From NCBI GenBank assembly GCA_013297995.1, contig JAAFJB010000002.1, positions 1 through 64,000 of the forward strand: a DNA stretch of 64,000 nt, written 5' to 3'. Origin of the DNA: Chitinophagales bacterium. Lineage in GTDB: Bacteria; Bacteroidota; Bacteroidia; Chitinophagales; Chitinophagaceae. Below are positions 1 to 8,291 of this stretch, in pieces; positions within the stretch are counted from its first letter, which is position 1, and every line of letters starts with the position of its first letter. The translations under genes and the position numbers were made by a program. A model generated the notes under the pieces. It saw nothing but the letters and a program-made list of their open reading frames with translations, made no database searches and was not told the DNA's origin.

Positions 1-1
1 C

Positions 2-1054
2 AATGCTTCTGTGAGTTTGCGGAAATTACTTTTAGAAAACTGCAACCTACATACCGTATTAGATTTACCAGCAGGAACTTTTACAGGTGCAGGCGTAAAA
101 ACCGTGGTACTGTTTTTTGAGAAAGGAAGTTCAACAAAAAAGGTTTGGTTTTATCAATTAAACTTAGAGAGAAATTTAGGGAAAACGAATTCATTAAATG
201 AAAAGGATTTAGAAGAGTTTGTTGAACTTCAAAAAACAAAAGCTGAAAGTGAAAATTCTTGGAATATAAAATTTGAAGATATTGATAAAAGCACTTTTGA
301 CCTTGCCCCTGTTAATCCGAACAAGAAAGAGGCTGCCTTTCGTCAGCCTCAAAAACTTGTTAAGGAATTGAAAGACTTAGAAGATGAAAGTGCTGAAATT
401 TTGAAATCCATTGATGAACTACAAAATGTAATAAGCAATCAAAGCGAAACTTGGGAAATAAAAAAACTTGGTGAAGTTGCTGAATACTTTAACGGTCTAA
501 CATATTCTCCAAAAGATGTAAGTGAAGAAGGGATTATCGTTTTACGTTCTTCCAACATACAAAATGATGAGTTAGATTTTTCAGACATTGTTCGTGTTAC
601 TTCTAATGTGAAAGAGAAACTAATTGTAAGAGAGGGAGACATTCTAATGTGTAGCAGGAATGGTAGTAAAAGGTTAGTTGGTAAAACTGCAACGATAACT
701 GACTTGAAAGAAGTTATGACTTTTGGAACATTTATGATGATTATTAGAAGTCAATACAATCCTTATCTGGCTTGGTTTTTCAAAACGAGCAATTTTAGGA
801 AACAAATAAGTGGTGGCGAAAACACAATGATAAATCAAATCACAAGATATATGCTTGATGATGTTGTTCTTCCTTTTCCGCCTATTGAAAATCAAAATCA
901 GATAGTTTCAAAACTTGATGCAATTTTAAACGAAACAAAAAAACTGGAAACTATCAATCAAAGGAAAGCGGATGTTTTAGCTGAATTTAAAAGTAGCGTT
1001 TTGAATAAGTCTCTTTTTGTAGAGTTGGAAACTGAAAAAGCTCTTGCCGTATGA
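2..1054 (+). CDS. Type I restriction-modification HsdM-HsdS fusion, 3' part
   Basis: The reading frame is open to the left edge, so the 5' end lies outside the window. The first ~140 visible residues resemble the C-terminal half of an N6-adenine methyltransferase HsdM (LPAGTF, then VKTVVLFF, and a helical tail). The catalytic NPPY/F motif must lie upstream. From about residue 148 the chain continues as one HsdS half: a target-recognition domain (WEIKKLGEVAEYFNGLTY onward) and a conserved helical region (about 300-335) ending ADVLAEFKSSVLNK. Only one recognition domain is present, so specificity would need dimerisation or a second S protein. Together with HsdR it would methylate and recognise the target site. 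Its TGA stop overlaps the next ATG (ATGA), implying coupled translation. Confidence 0.85.
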   Translation, partial: NASVSLRKLLLENCNLHTVLDLPAGTFTGAGVKTVVLFFEKGSSTKKVWFYQLNLERNLGKTNSLNEKDLEEFVELQKTKAESENSWNIKFEDIDKSTFDLAPVNPNKKEAAFRQPQKLVKELKDLEDESAEILKSIDELQNVISNQSETWEIKKLGEVAEYFNGLTYSPKDVSEEGIIVLRSSNIQNDELDFSDIVRVTSNVKEKLIVREGDILMCSRNGSKRLVGKTATITDLKEVMTFGTFMMIIRSQYNPYLAWFFKTSNFRKQISGGENTMINQITRYMLDDVVLPFPPIENQNQIVSKLDAILNETKKLETINQRKADVLAEFKSSVLNKSLFVELETEKALAV

Positions 1055-3219
1055 TTAGTAAAATAAGCCTTAATAAAATTGCCTGTTACAAAAACCTAAC
1101 GGTTTTAGAAACTGATAAAAAGGTAAATCTTGTTTATGGCTTAAACGGAACGGGCAAAAGCACTTTATCTAATTTTCTTCATAACCAATCCGAAGTAAAA
1201 TACAAAGATTGTTCTATTGATGGATTGGAAAACCACCACGAAATACTGGTTTACAATCAAACATTCATTCAGGACAATTTTTTTGAACCCGAAAATTTAA
1301 AAGGAATATTTACCCTTTCAAAGTCTAATAAAGATGCTGAAACCAAAATTGCCAATGCTCAAAAAGAAATAACAAAACTTGAAGCAGAGAAAATAGCGAA
1401 AAGCAATGAACTTGAAACAGAAAAAACGGCTATAAATCAAAAACAAGAAACTGCAAAAAACACAATTTGGAGCATCAAAACCGATTATAGCGGTGGCGAC
1501 AGGGTTCTTGAATTTTGTTTGAAAAATTTAATGGGTTCAAAAGATAGTTTGTTTAGCCACATTGTTAGTTTAACCAAACCAACTGCCAAACCCGCAAAAA
1601 GTATTGACGACTTAAAAAATGATTTGCAATCTATTTCGGGCGACAATGCACAAAAATATACTGAATTACCACTAATAACTTTTGCTCCGCAATACATAGA
1701 AACAGAAGCACTATTTAACAAACAAATTGTAGGTAATGAGAATAGTACCGTTTCGCAATTAATTAAAGAACTGGGCAATTCCGACTGGGTTAAGTCGGGT
1801 TTGGAATACTTGCCACAAGAACCTAAACAAGAAAATGAAACCTGCCCTTTTTGTCAAGAACAAACGATTTCAAATACATTAGTTGAAAATATCAAAAACT
1901 ATTTTGATGCTTCTTATGAAGCGGATATTAATTCACTAAAAACATTTTTAGAAAAGTACACAGAGGCAATTCAATCAATTCCAAGTCAATCAACTTTTGA
2001 AGCAAATCCAAAATTTGAAACACACAAAAAGGATTTTGAAATTAAATACAACGCATTTGTTAAAGTTGTTGAGAGTAACAAAAAGCTGATAGAAGATAAA
2101 ATTAAAACGCCAAGTGTTTCGGTAACACTTACAAATTCTGCGGTATCACTTCAAGCATTAAATGAGATTATTCAAAAAATAAATACGCTTGTTGCTGATC
2201 ACAACAAAAACATAGCTCAAACAGAAACGGTAAAATCAAACATAAAAAATACCTTTTGGGAAATTATGCGTTGGGATTATGACCAAACAATTAATTCTTT
2301 CAATTCAGATAACGCAACATCAAAAATCAGAACAGGTTCGTTAGAAAGTTCTATTAAAGATTTCTCGAAAAAAATTGATGAGCAAAACACAATCATATCA
2401 GAACAACAAAAGCAAACCGTAAACATTGAAGAAGCTGTTACAAACATTAACAACGGCTTAATTGATTTAGGAATCACAGATTTCAAAATCAAAAAGCATT
2501 CTGAAAATTTATACAAAATAGTAAGAGGCGAAAACGAAGAAAAAATATTCCGTTCGTTAAGCGAAGGCGAAAAAATGATTATCAGTTTTTTGTATTTTAT
2601 TGAATTGTGCAGAGGGAAAAAAGAAGCAACAGAAACAGGAAAAAAGAAAATTATTGTTATTGACGACCCTATTTCAAGTTTGTCGCACATCTATGTTTTT
2701 AATGTTGGAAGACTAATTCATAGTGAATTTTTGAGAAGCGATAAATACGAACAAATCTTTTTGCTAACGCATAGCTTGTATTTCTTTTATGAAATGACAG
2801 ACACTAACAAGGAACGAAGAAAAGAGCAACAAAAACTTTTTAGAATTAGAAAAAATACAACAGGTAGTGCAATAATTGAAATGAGTTATGAAGAAATTCA
2901 AAACGACTATCATTCATATTGGTTTGTAGTCAAAGACAATCAACAATCGCCTGCTTTGATAGCTAATTGTATGCGAAACATCATTGAATATTTTTTCAAC
3001 TTTGTAGAAAAGAAAGATTTAAACAATGTGTTTCAAAAACCAGCAATGTTAGAAAACAGATTTCAGGCATTTAACAGGTACATAAACAGAGAATCACATT
3101 CGTTAGGACAAAATATATTTGACATAAAAGAATTTGATTATACCGATTTCAAAGATGCTTTTGCCTTAGTATTCAAAGAAAACGGCTATGCAGAACACTA
3201 TAATAAGATGATTAAATGA
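1051..3219 (+). CDS. RloC/PrrC-like AAA ATPase, candidate anticodon nuclease
   Basis: A 722-residue SMC/ABC-like ATPase of the AAA_13 type. Visible elements are a Walker A (GLNGTGKS, 30-37), long charged helices, a zinc-hook-like CPFC (265-268), an ABC-signature-like LSEGEK, and a Walker B (IIVIDDP). The C-terminus has R642-x3-E646 and R676-x6-H683 (RYINRESH). This spacing resembles the Arg/Glu/His active site of the PrrC and RloC anticodon nucleases and the HEPN Rx4-6H pattern. Known relatives are linked to type I restriction loci and cut tRNA when restriction fails. The location here, directly after hsdMS and overlapping both neighbours, fits that role. The family call is good; the nuclease activity is inferred. 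A plain AAA_13 defence ATPase without tRNA specificity is the alternative. Confidence 0.75.
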   Translation: MISKISLNKIACYKNLTVLETDKKVNLVYGLNGTGKSTLSNFLHNQSEVKYKDCSIDGLENHHEILVYNQTFIQDNFFEPENLKGIFTLSKSNKDAETKIANAQKEITKLEAEKIAKSNELETEKTAINQKQETAKNTIWSIKTDYSGGDRVLEFCLKNLMGSKDSLFSHIVSLTKPTAKPAKSIDDLKNDLQSISGDNAQKYTELPLITFAPQYIETEALFNKQIVGNENSTVSQLIKELGNSDWVKSGLEYLPQEPKQENETCPFCQEQTISNTLVENIKNYFDASYEADINSLKTFLEKYTEAIQSIPSQSTFEANPKFETHKKDFEIKYNAFVKVVESNKKLIEDKIKTPSVSVTLTNSAVSLQALNEIIQKINTLVADHNKNIAQTETVKSNIKNTFWEIMRWDYDQTINSFNSDNATSKIRTGSLESSIKDFSKKIDEQNTIISEQQKQTVNIEEAVTNINNGLIDLGITDFKIKKHSENLYKIVRGENEEKIFRSLSEGEKMIISFLYFIELCRGKKEATETGKKKIIVIDDPISSLSHIYVFNVGRLIHSEFLRSDKYEQIFLLTHSLYFFYEMTDTNKERRKEQQKLFRIRKNTTGSAIIEMSYEEIQNDYHSYWFVVKDNQQSPALIANCMRNIIEYFFNFVEKKDLNNVFQKPAMLENRFQAFNRYINRESHSLGQNIFDIKEFDYTDFKDAFALVFKENGYAEHYNKMIK

Positions 3220-4661
3220 ACGACCAACAACTCATAGAATTATTAAACGAATTGGTGAAACAACCCACCGAAAGTGAGTGGGTTGAGTTTAAACTCAATT
3301 TCCATTCAGAGCAGGAAATTGGCGAACGTATTTCTGCATTGGCAAATGGTGCAGCTATTCACAATCAAGATTTTGGGTATTTGGTGTTTGGCATCGAAGA
3401 CAAAACCCATATTATAAAAGGCACTACATTTAAACCCAAACAACATAAAAAAGGAAACGAAGAATTGGAGCATTGGCTGGCACAACGCCTTGACCCAAGA
3501 ATAGATTTCCGCATACATGAATTTGCCTACGATGCTACTCGACAAATTGCTGTTTTTGTAATTCCTGCTACCCAAAACCGCCCAGTTGATTTCTTTCATC
3601 ATGCCTACATCAGAGTTGGAAGCATTACCCGAAAACTTTCTGAGTTTCCCGATAAAGAAGCTAAAATTTGGCGTAAAAAATCAAAACCTTATGAGCAGGA
3701 AATAGCAAAAGACAATCTAAATGCAAGCGATGTTATTCGTTTGTTGAGTACTGAAACCTATTTCGATTTAATGAAATTGCCCTATCCTTCCAATCAAAAT
3801 GGAGTAATTGAAAAATTCATTACTGAAAATTTGGTTGTCAAATCTCGTGGCTATGCCATTACCAATCTTGGAGCAATTTTGTTCGCCAAAAGCTTACCCG
3901 AATTTGAAACGGTTGAACGAAAATCAGTTCGAGTAATTGTGTATAAAGGCAAAAATAAAGTAGAAACAGTTCGTGAACAAATTGGAGCAAAAGGTTATGC
4001 TTTAGGTTTTTTAGGTTTGGTAGATTGGATAAATAGCCAATTGCCAGCCAACGAAGAAATAGGAAAAGCATTGCGGAAAGAATCCCGAATGTACCCTGAA
4101 ATAGCCATCAGAGAATTAGTGGCAAACGCCCTTATTCATCAAGATTTAGCGGTAAAAGGGTTTCCAATGATAGAAGTGTTTAGCGACAGAATAGAAATTT
4201 CAAACCCCGGTAATCCCTTAATTACACCCGACAGATTTATTGATTCGTACATTTCGAGAAACGAAAAATTGGCGGATTTAATGAGGCGAATGGGATTTTG
4301 TGAAGAGAAAGGAAGCGGATTGGATAAGGTAATTTTTTACAATGAATTGTATCAGTTGCCACCTATAAATGTAATTACCGATGAAAACCGAACTCGGGTT
4401 ACAATTTTCAGTTACAAAACACTAAACGATTTAGATAAGAGAGAAAAAATTAGAGCTTGCTATCAGCATTCATGCTTAAAGTGGGTTTCAAACGAAAAAA
4501 TGACCAATCAGAGTTTAAGAGAACGGTTTACCATTGATGATAAAAATGCAGCTATTGCATCACGTATTATCAAAGATACTTTTGAGGCAGGAATGATAAA
4601 AGAAGATGACCCTGAAAACAAATCCCGAAAGCACAGAAGTTATGTGCCATTTTGGGCTTAA
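3216..4661 (+). CDS. Schlafen/AlbA_2 domain ATP-binding protein
   Basis: A 481-residue protein of the RecG-like/Schlafen AlbA_2 family. The N-terminal domain (about 15-150) has the ESEWVEFKLN and GYLVFGI signatures of AlbA_2. A GHKL-type ATP-binding domain follows (about 290-385) with the N-box ELVANALIHQD and G-box EEKGSGLDKVI. The C-terminal ~70 residues look like a winged helix. Members are often described as transcriptional regulators or nucleic-acid-binding ATPases, and several occur in defence loci; the exact role is unknown. The ATG overlaps the preceding stop, so it is probably co-translated with the RloC-like gene. It lies between the modification and restriction genes, suggesting a regulatory or effector role in the system. 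Confidence 0.8.
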   Translation: MNDQQLIELLNELVKQPTESEWVEFKLNFHSEQEIGERISALANGAAIHNQDFGYLVFGIEDKTHIIKGTTFKPKQHKKGNEELEHWLAQRLDPRIDFRIHEFAYDATRQIAVFVIPATQNRPVDFFHHAYIRVGSITRKLSEFPDKEAKIWRKKSKPYEQEIAKDNLNASDVIRLLSTETYFDLMKLPYPSNQNGVIEKFITENLVVKSRGYAITNLGAILFAKSLPEFETVERKSVRVIVYKGKNKVETVREQIGAKGYALGFLGLVDWINSQLPANEEIGKALRKESRMYPEIAIRELVANALIHQDLAVKGFPMIEVFSDRIEISNPGNPLITPDRFIDSYISRNEKLADLMRRMGFCEEKGSGLDKVIFYNELYQLPPINVITDENRTRVTIFSYKTLNDLDKREKIRACYQHSCLKWVSNEKMTNQSLRERFTIDDKNAAIASRIIKDTFEAGMIKEDDPENKSRKHRSYVPFWA

Positions 4662-4664
4662 TCT

Positions 4665-4750
4665 TTATTTGATGGTTATTTGATAATCAATGTTGATAAC
4701 TGACCTAAAGTGTTGATAATGTTGGTTTTCTTATTTGATGGTTATTTGAT
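4665..4750. repeat. Phased 9-bp direct repeats upstream of hsdR
   Basis: Four perfect copies of TTATTTGAT start at 4665, 4676, 4731 and 4742. Within each pair the copies are 11 bp apart, and the two pairs are 66 bp apart. Between them TGTTGATA occurs twice, at 4691 and 4711. The array fills the only gap in the locus, directly before hsdR. It looks like a multi-site operator, but the binding protein is not known from sequence. Confidence 0.7.
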
Positions 4751-4773
4751 TTTAAAGCAAAAACGATAGAAAA

Positions 4774-7155
4774 ATGAACGAAGCAGAAACAAGAGCAGAA
4801 CTCATAGACCCAAAGCTAAAAGCTTGTGGTTGGGGCGTTGTGGAGGGCTCAAAAATCCTTCGTGAATACAACATTACCGCAGGTAAAATTCAAACAGGTG
4901 GCGTAAGAGCAAAAAAACTCACTGCCGATTATGTGTTGGTTTACAAAGGAATTAAACTGGCAGTCGTTGAAGCCAAAAGCGATGAACTGGGAGTTGGCGA
5001 AGGTGTGGCACAAGCCAAGCAATATGCCCAAAAGCTAAATATAGAAACCACTTACAGCACCAACGGAAAAGAAATTTACAGCATCTGTATGAAAACAGGT
5101 GCAGAAGGTTTGGTTGCAGATTTTCTAACACCCGAACAAATTTGGAATAAAACTTTTGCAGTTCAAAACGAATGGAGAGAAAAATTTTCTGCCATTCCAT
5201 TTGAAGATATTGGAGGAACAAAAGGAGCAAGATATTATCAGGAAATAGCAGTAAACAATACTTTAGAAGCCGTTGCCAATAATGCAGAACGCATTTTATT
5301 AACCCTTGCCACAGGCACAGGAAAAACATTTATTGCTTTTCAAATTGCGTGGAAATTATTTCAAACCCGTTGGAACTTAAAACGTGATGGAAGCCGCAGA
5401 CCACGAATTTTATTTTTAGCCGACAGAAATATTTTAGCCAACCAAGCTTTCAATGCTTTTTCGGCATTTCCCGAAGATGCTCTGGTAAGGATAAAGCCAA
5501 AAGAAATACGCAAAGATGGACGAGTGCCAACAAATGGAAGTATCTTTTTTACCATCTTTCAAACCTTTATGACCAATGCCAAAGTCTTAAAGAAAATAGA
5601 ACCTTCCGAGCAATTAAATTTAGCAGCAGAACCAATTGTTGAATACGGAACAGAACAATACAATTTTGGACAATACCCAAAAGATTATTTTGATTTTATC
5701 ATCATTGACGAGTGCCACCGAGGCGGAGCAAATGACGAAGGAAACTGGAGAGGAATTTTAGAATATTTTTCACCAGCCGTTCAGTTGGGTTTAACTGCTA
5801 CACCCAAACGCAAGGACAATGTTGATACATACAAATACTTTGGCGAACCAGTTTACATCTATTCACTCAAAGACGGTATCAACGATGGTTTTCTTACGCC
5901 ATTCAAAGTAAAACGTATCAAGACAACGCTTGACGATTACATCTACACAAGCGATGACCAAATTATTGAAGGCGAAATTGAAGCAGGCAAATTATACACC
6001 GAACCCGACTTTAATAAAATTATTGAGATAAAAGCAAGAGAGGCAAAACGTGTTCAGCTTTTTATAGACGATGCCAGCCAAAAAGAAAAGGCTATTATTT
6101 TTTGTGCTACACAAGACCACGCTGCCGCAGTTCGTGATTTGGTAAACCAATACAAGAAAAGCACCGACCCAAATTATTGTGTTCGTGTTACTGCAAACGA
6201 TGGAGAAATTGGAGAACAATTTTTAAGAGAGTTTCAAGACAATGAAAAAACTATCCCTACCATTTTAACTACTTCGCAAAAACTTTCAACAGGTGTGGAT
6301 GCAAGGAATATTCGCAACATTGTTTTGATGCGACCAGTAAACTCAATGATTGAGTTTAAACAAATTGTAGGACGAGGCACACGTTTATTTGACGGCAAAG
6401 ACTTCTTTACCATTTACGATTTTGTAGATGCTTACCACCATTTTAGGGATGATGAATGGGATGGACCACCATTGGATCCCGAACCATCAGACCCAAAGCC
6501 ACCAACACCGCCTAAAGAACCGAAAGAGCCTACAGGTGATGAAGGAGGAGAAAAAGAAAAACGCAAACGCATTAAAGTAAAACTCAAAGACGGAAAGGAA
6601 CGTGAAATACAATCAATGATTTCTACTTCTTTTTGGAGTGCAGACGGCAAACCAATTTCAGCAGAAGAATTTTTAAATAATTTGTTTGGCGAATTGCCAA
6701 ACCTTTTCAAAAGTGAAGATGAATTGCGAACAGTTTGGAGCAATCCAATTACTAGACGAACACTATTAGAAAAATTAGACGCAGCAGGTTTTGGAAAAGA
6801 AGAACTAACCACTTTGCAAAAACTTATTGATGCTGAAAAAAGCGACTTGTTTGATGTGTTGGAATATGTGTTTAACAGCAACATAAAACCAATGACAAGA
6901 GAAGCAAGAGTTGCAGCAGCACAAGCGACAATCTTTGCATTGCTTAACGACAAACAAAAAGAGTTTATAGAATTTGTATTGAGTAAATACGTTGAAACAG
7001 GCGTTGAGGAACTTGACCAAGAGAAACTACCAATCTTGCTGACAAATAAATATCAATCGTTAGAAGATGCAAAAGAAATTTTGGGTGACGTTGCAAATAT
7101 CAGCAAACTGTTTATAGAATTTCAACAGCATTTATACAAACAGAAAGTAGCGTAA
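4774..7155 (+). CDS. hsdR: Type I restriction enzyme R subunit (HsdR)
   Basis: A 793-residue translocase-nuclease of the EcoEI R type. The N-terminal nuclease domain carries a PD-(D/E)xK pattern with D52, E66 and K68 (ADYVLVYKG, then VVEAKS). The helicase core has Walker A ATGTGKT (179-185), DECH (312-315), GLTATPKR, and a motif VI-like QIVGRGTR. A proline- and lysine-rich linker (about 565-605) leads to a C-terminal domain resembling EcoEI_R_C. Length and order match a complete subunit. It should cut unmodified DNA together with the HsdM-S fusion. Unlike the three upstream genes it is separated by 112 bp and so may be controlled separately, as expected when restriction must follow modification. 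Confidence 0.93.
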   Translation: MNEAETRAELIDPKLKACGWGVVEGSKILREYNITAGKIQTGGVRAKKLTADYVLVYKGIKLAVVEAKSDELGVGEGVAQAKQYAQKLNIETTYSTNGKEIYSICMKTGAEGLVADFLTPEQIWNKTFAVQNEWREKFSAIPFEDIGGTKGARYYQEIAVNNTLEAVANNAERILLTLATGTGKTFIAFQIAWKLFQTRWNLKRDGSRRPRILFLADRNILANQAFNAFSAFPEDALVRIKPKEIRKDGRVPTNGSIFFTIFQTFMTNAKVLKKIEPSEQLNLAAEPIVEYGTEQYNFGQYPKDYFDFIIIDECHRGGANDEGNWRGILEYFSPAVQLGLTATPKRKDNVDTYKYFGEPVYIYSLKDGINDGFLTPFKVKRIKTTLDDYIYTSDDQIIEGEIEAGKLYTEPDFNKIIEIKAREAKRVQLFIDDASQKEKAIIFCATQDHAAAVRDLVNQYKKSTDPNYCVRVTANDGEIGEQFLREFQDNEKTIPTILTTSQKLSTGVDARNIRNIVLMRPVNSMIEFKQIVGRGTRLFDGKDFFTIYDFVDAYHHFRDDEWDGPPLDPEPSDPKPPTPPKEPKEPTGDEGGEKEKRKRIKVKLKDGKEREIQSMISTSFWSADGKPISAEEFLNNLFGELPNLFKSEDELRTVWSNPITRRTLLEKLDAAGFGKEELTTLQKLIDAEKSDLFDVLEYVFNSNIKPMTREARVAAAQATIFALLNDKQKEFIEFVLSKYVETGVEELDQEKLPILLTNKYQSLEDAKEILGDVANISKLFIEFQQHLYKQKVA

Positions 7156-7521
7156 TGACATGACACACACGAAATACAGCCAACGCACGGGGAACAGTGC
7201 AAACTTAACACGACAGCACTTCAACCGAAAAGAACCACTTCTGCCAATAACTAAGACCTCGTCGGGTACGAAGCTCCTACAATGAAGTCTAATGTTGAAC
7301 GGAACTGGTAAGTAATTGTATGCAGCTTGTATCAACCCAAAAACTTCCAATAAAAAATTATATAACAACCGATCAGAAACGATTACAGGAGCTAAGGAAA
7401 GAATACCACCTGAAATAAGTACTTTACAACCGCACAATAGTATGAATTATGTATATGATACTTCGCCATACAAGACCCAATATATTATTTAGGAATTTTA
7501 GCTTAAACTTATATTAAACAA
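7156..7521. other. 366-bp gap with cassette-like boundary
   Basis: No convincing gene on either strand. The segment contains CAGCCAACG at 7177-7185, whose exact reverse complement CGTTGGCTG lies at 8242-8250 beyond the next gene. A second similarity is ACAGCACTTCAACC (about 7213) against ACAGCACTTTCAACG (about 8252) in direct orientation. It looks like the junction between the restriction locus and a small inserted gene unit. An antisense frame over 7132-7437 has no recognisable protein features. Confidence 0.4.
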
Positions 7522-8250
7522 ATGATTAAGAAGTATTTGGTTTTAATATGCCTGATTCTTTCAGTAACCTTAATAGTAATTGCTTCATTCAACTATCCAG
7601 GTGGGTCGTTGCTTGACAAAAATTCTGTAGGTTTTGGTTGGTCAAAAAATTTCATCAGTAATTTGTTCGAAACAAAAGCCATAAATGGTTCAGAAAACAC
7701 TGGTAGAATTTGGGCGATTTTTGGAATGGCGTTCCAATCAGTTGGTTATGGAGTTTTTTTTATACATATGTCAAAAAAGATTTCTTCAAGACCATGGACA
7801 ACTATTTTAAAATTTATAGGTATTATCAACATCGTTTTTATTTTCTTAATTGCAACACCCTTACACGACATAGGAACAATGTCTATCGTTTTAACATTGT
7901 TTGGTTTATTTACAATTAGTGTATTTATCTTAAAATCAAAACTTCATTTTCTTAAATTCTGCTGTATTATCTGCTTACTAACTTATTACTGTTTCTTTTT
8001 CCTATTTGGGTTTGGTTATTTAGATTTTGCAGTCACGATGCAGAAAATATACTCTATATGCTCATTGCTCTTAGTTTTAGGACTGGAGTATTTTACAAAA
8101 CATGAAGACTTTATACTGTATAAGCTGCCTCAAAAATAGTACGTTTAAGAAGTAGATAGATTTATTAACTTTAAAAAACAACAAGATGAAAAAGAGTCAA
8201 TTTATTGCCACATAAAAACGTACGCATATCAACTAACGTTTCGTTGGCTG
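7177..8250. repeat. 9-bp inverted repeat bounding a one-gene unit
   Basis: CAGCCAACG at 7177-7185 and CGTTGGCTG at 8242-8250 are perfect reverse complements. They enclose one membrane-protein gene with a long upstream region. Short perfect matches can arise by chance. Support comes from the position between two unrelated gene blocks and from the second similar motif next to each arm. Confidence 0.35.
7522..8139 (+). CDS. Small multi-pass membrane protein, possibly DUF998-like
   Basis: A 205-residue hydrophobic protein with about six predicted membrane segments (about 5-22, 62-82, 92-110, 115-133, 140-165, 170-190). The loop after the first helix contains YPGGSLLDK and GFGWSKNFISNLF. The pattern resembles the DUF998 family of small membrane proteins, but this is not certain. 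No catalytic motif is visible. It stands alone between hsdR and the GMC oxidoreductase, flanked by the inverted repeat, so acquisition as a single cassette is plausible. Base composition is as AT-rich as the restriction locus. Confidence 0.6.
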   Translation: MIKKYLVLICLILSVTLIVIASFNYPGGSLLDKNSVGFGWSKNFISNLFETKAINGSENTGRIWAIFGMAFQSVGYGVFFIHMSKKISSRPWTTILKFIGIINIVFIFLIATPLHDIGTMSIVLTLFGLFTISVFILKSKLHFLKFCCIICLLTYYCFFFLFGFGYLDFAVTMQKIYSICSLLLVLGLEYFTKHEDFILYKLPQK

Positions 8251-8291
8251 CACAGCACTTTCAACGAGGTTTATTGTTAAACGGAGATATA

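Noticed and set aside
6432..6953. 173-codon antisense frame inside hsdR
   Set aside because: Serine/glycine-rich shadow of the proline- and lysine-rich linker of HsdR; no independent support.
7132..7437. Antisense frame of 101 codons over the hsdR end and the following gap
   Set aside because: No recognisable motif, odd cysteine-rich composition and overlap with the hsdR 3' end; the composition does not look coding.
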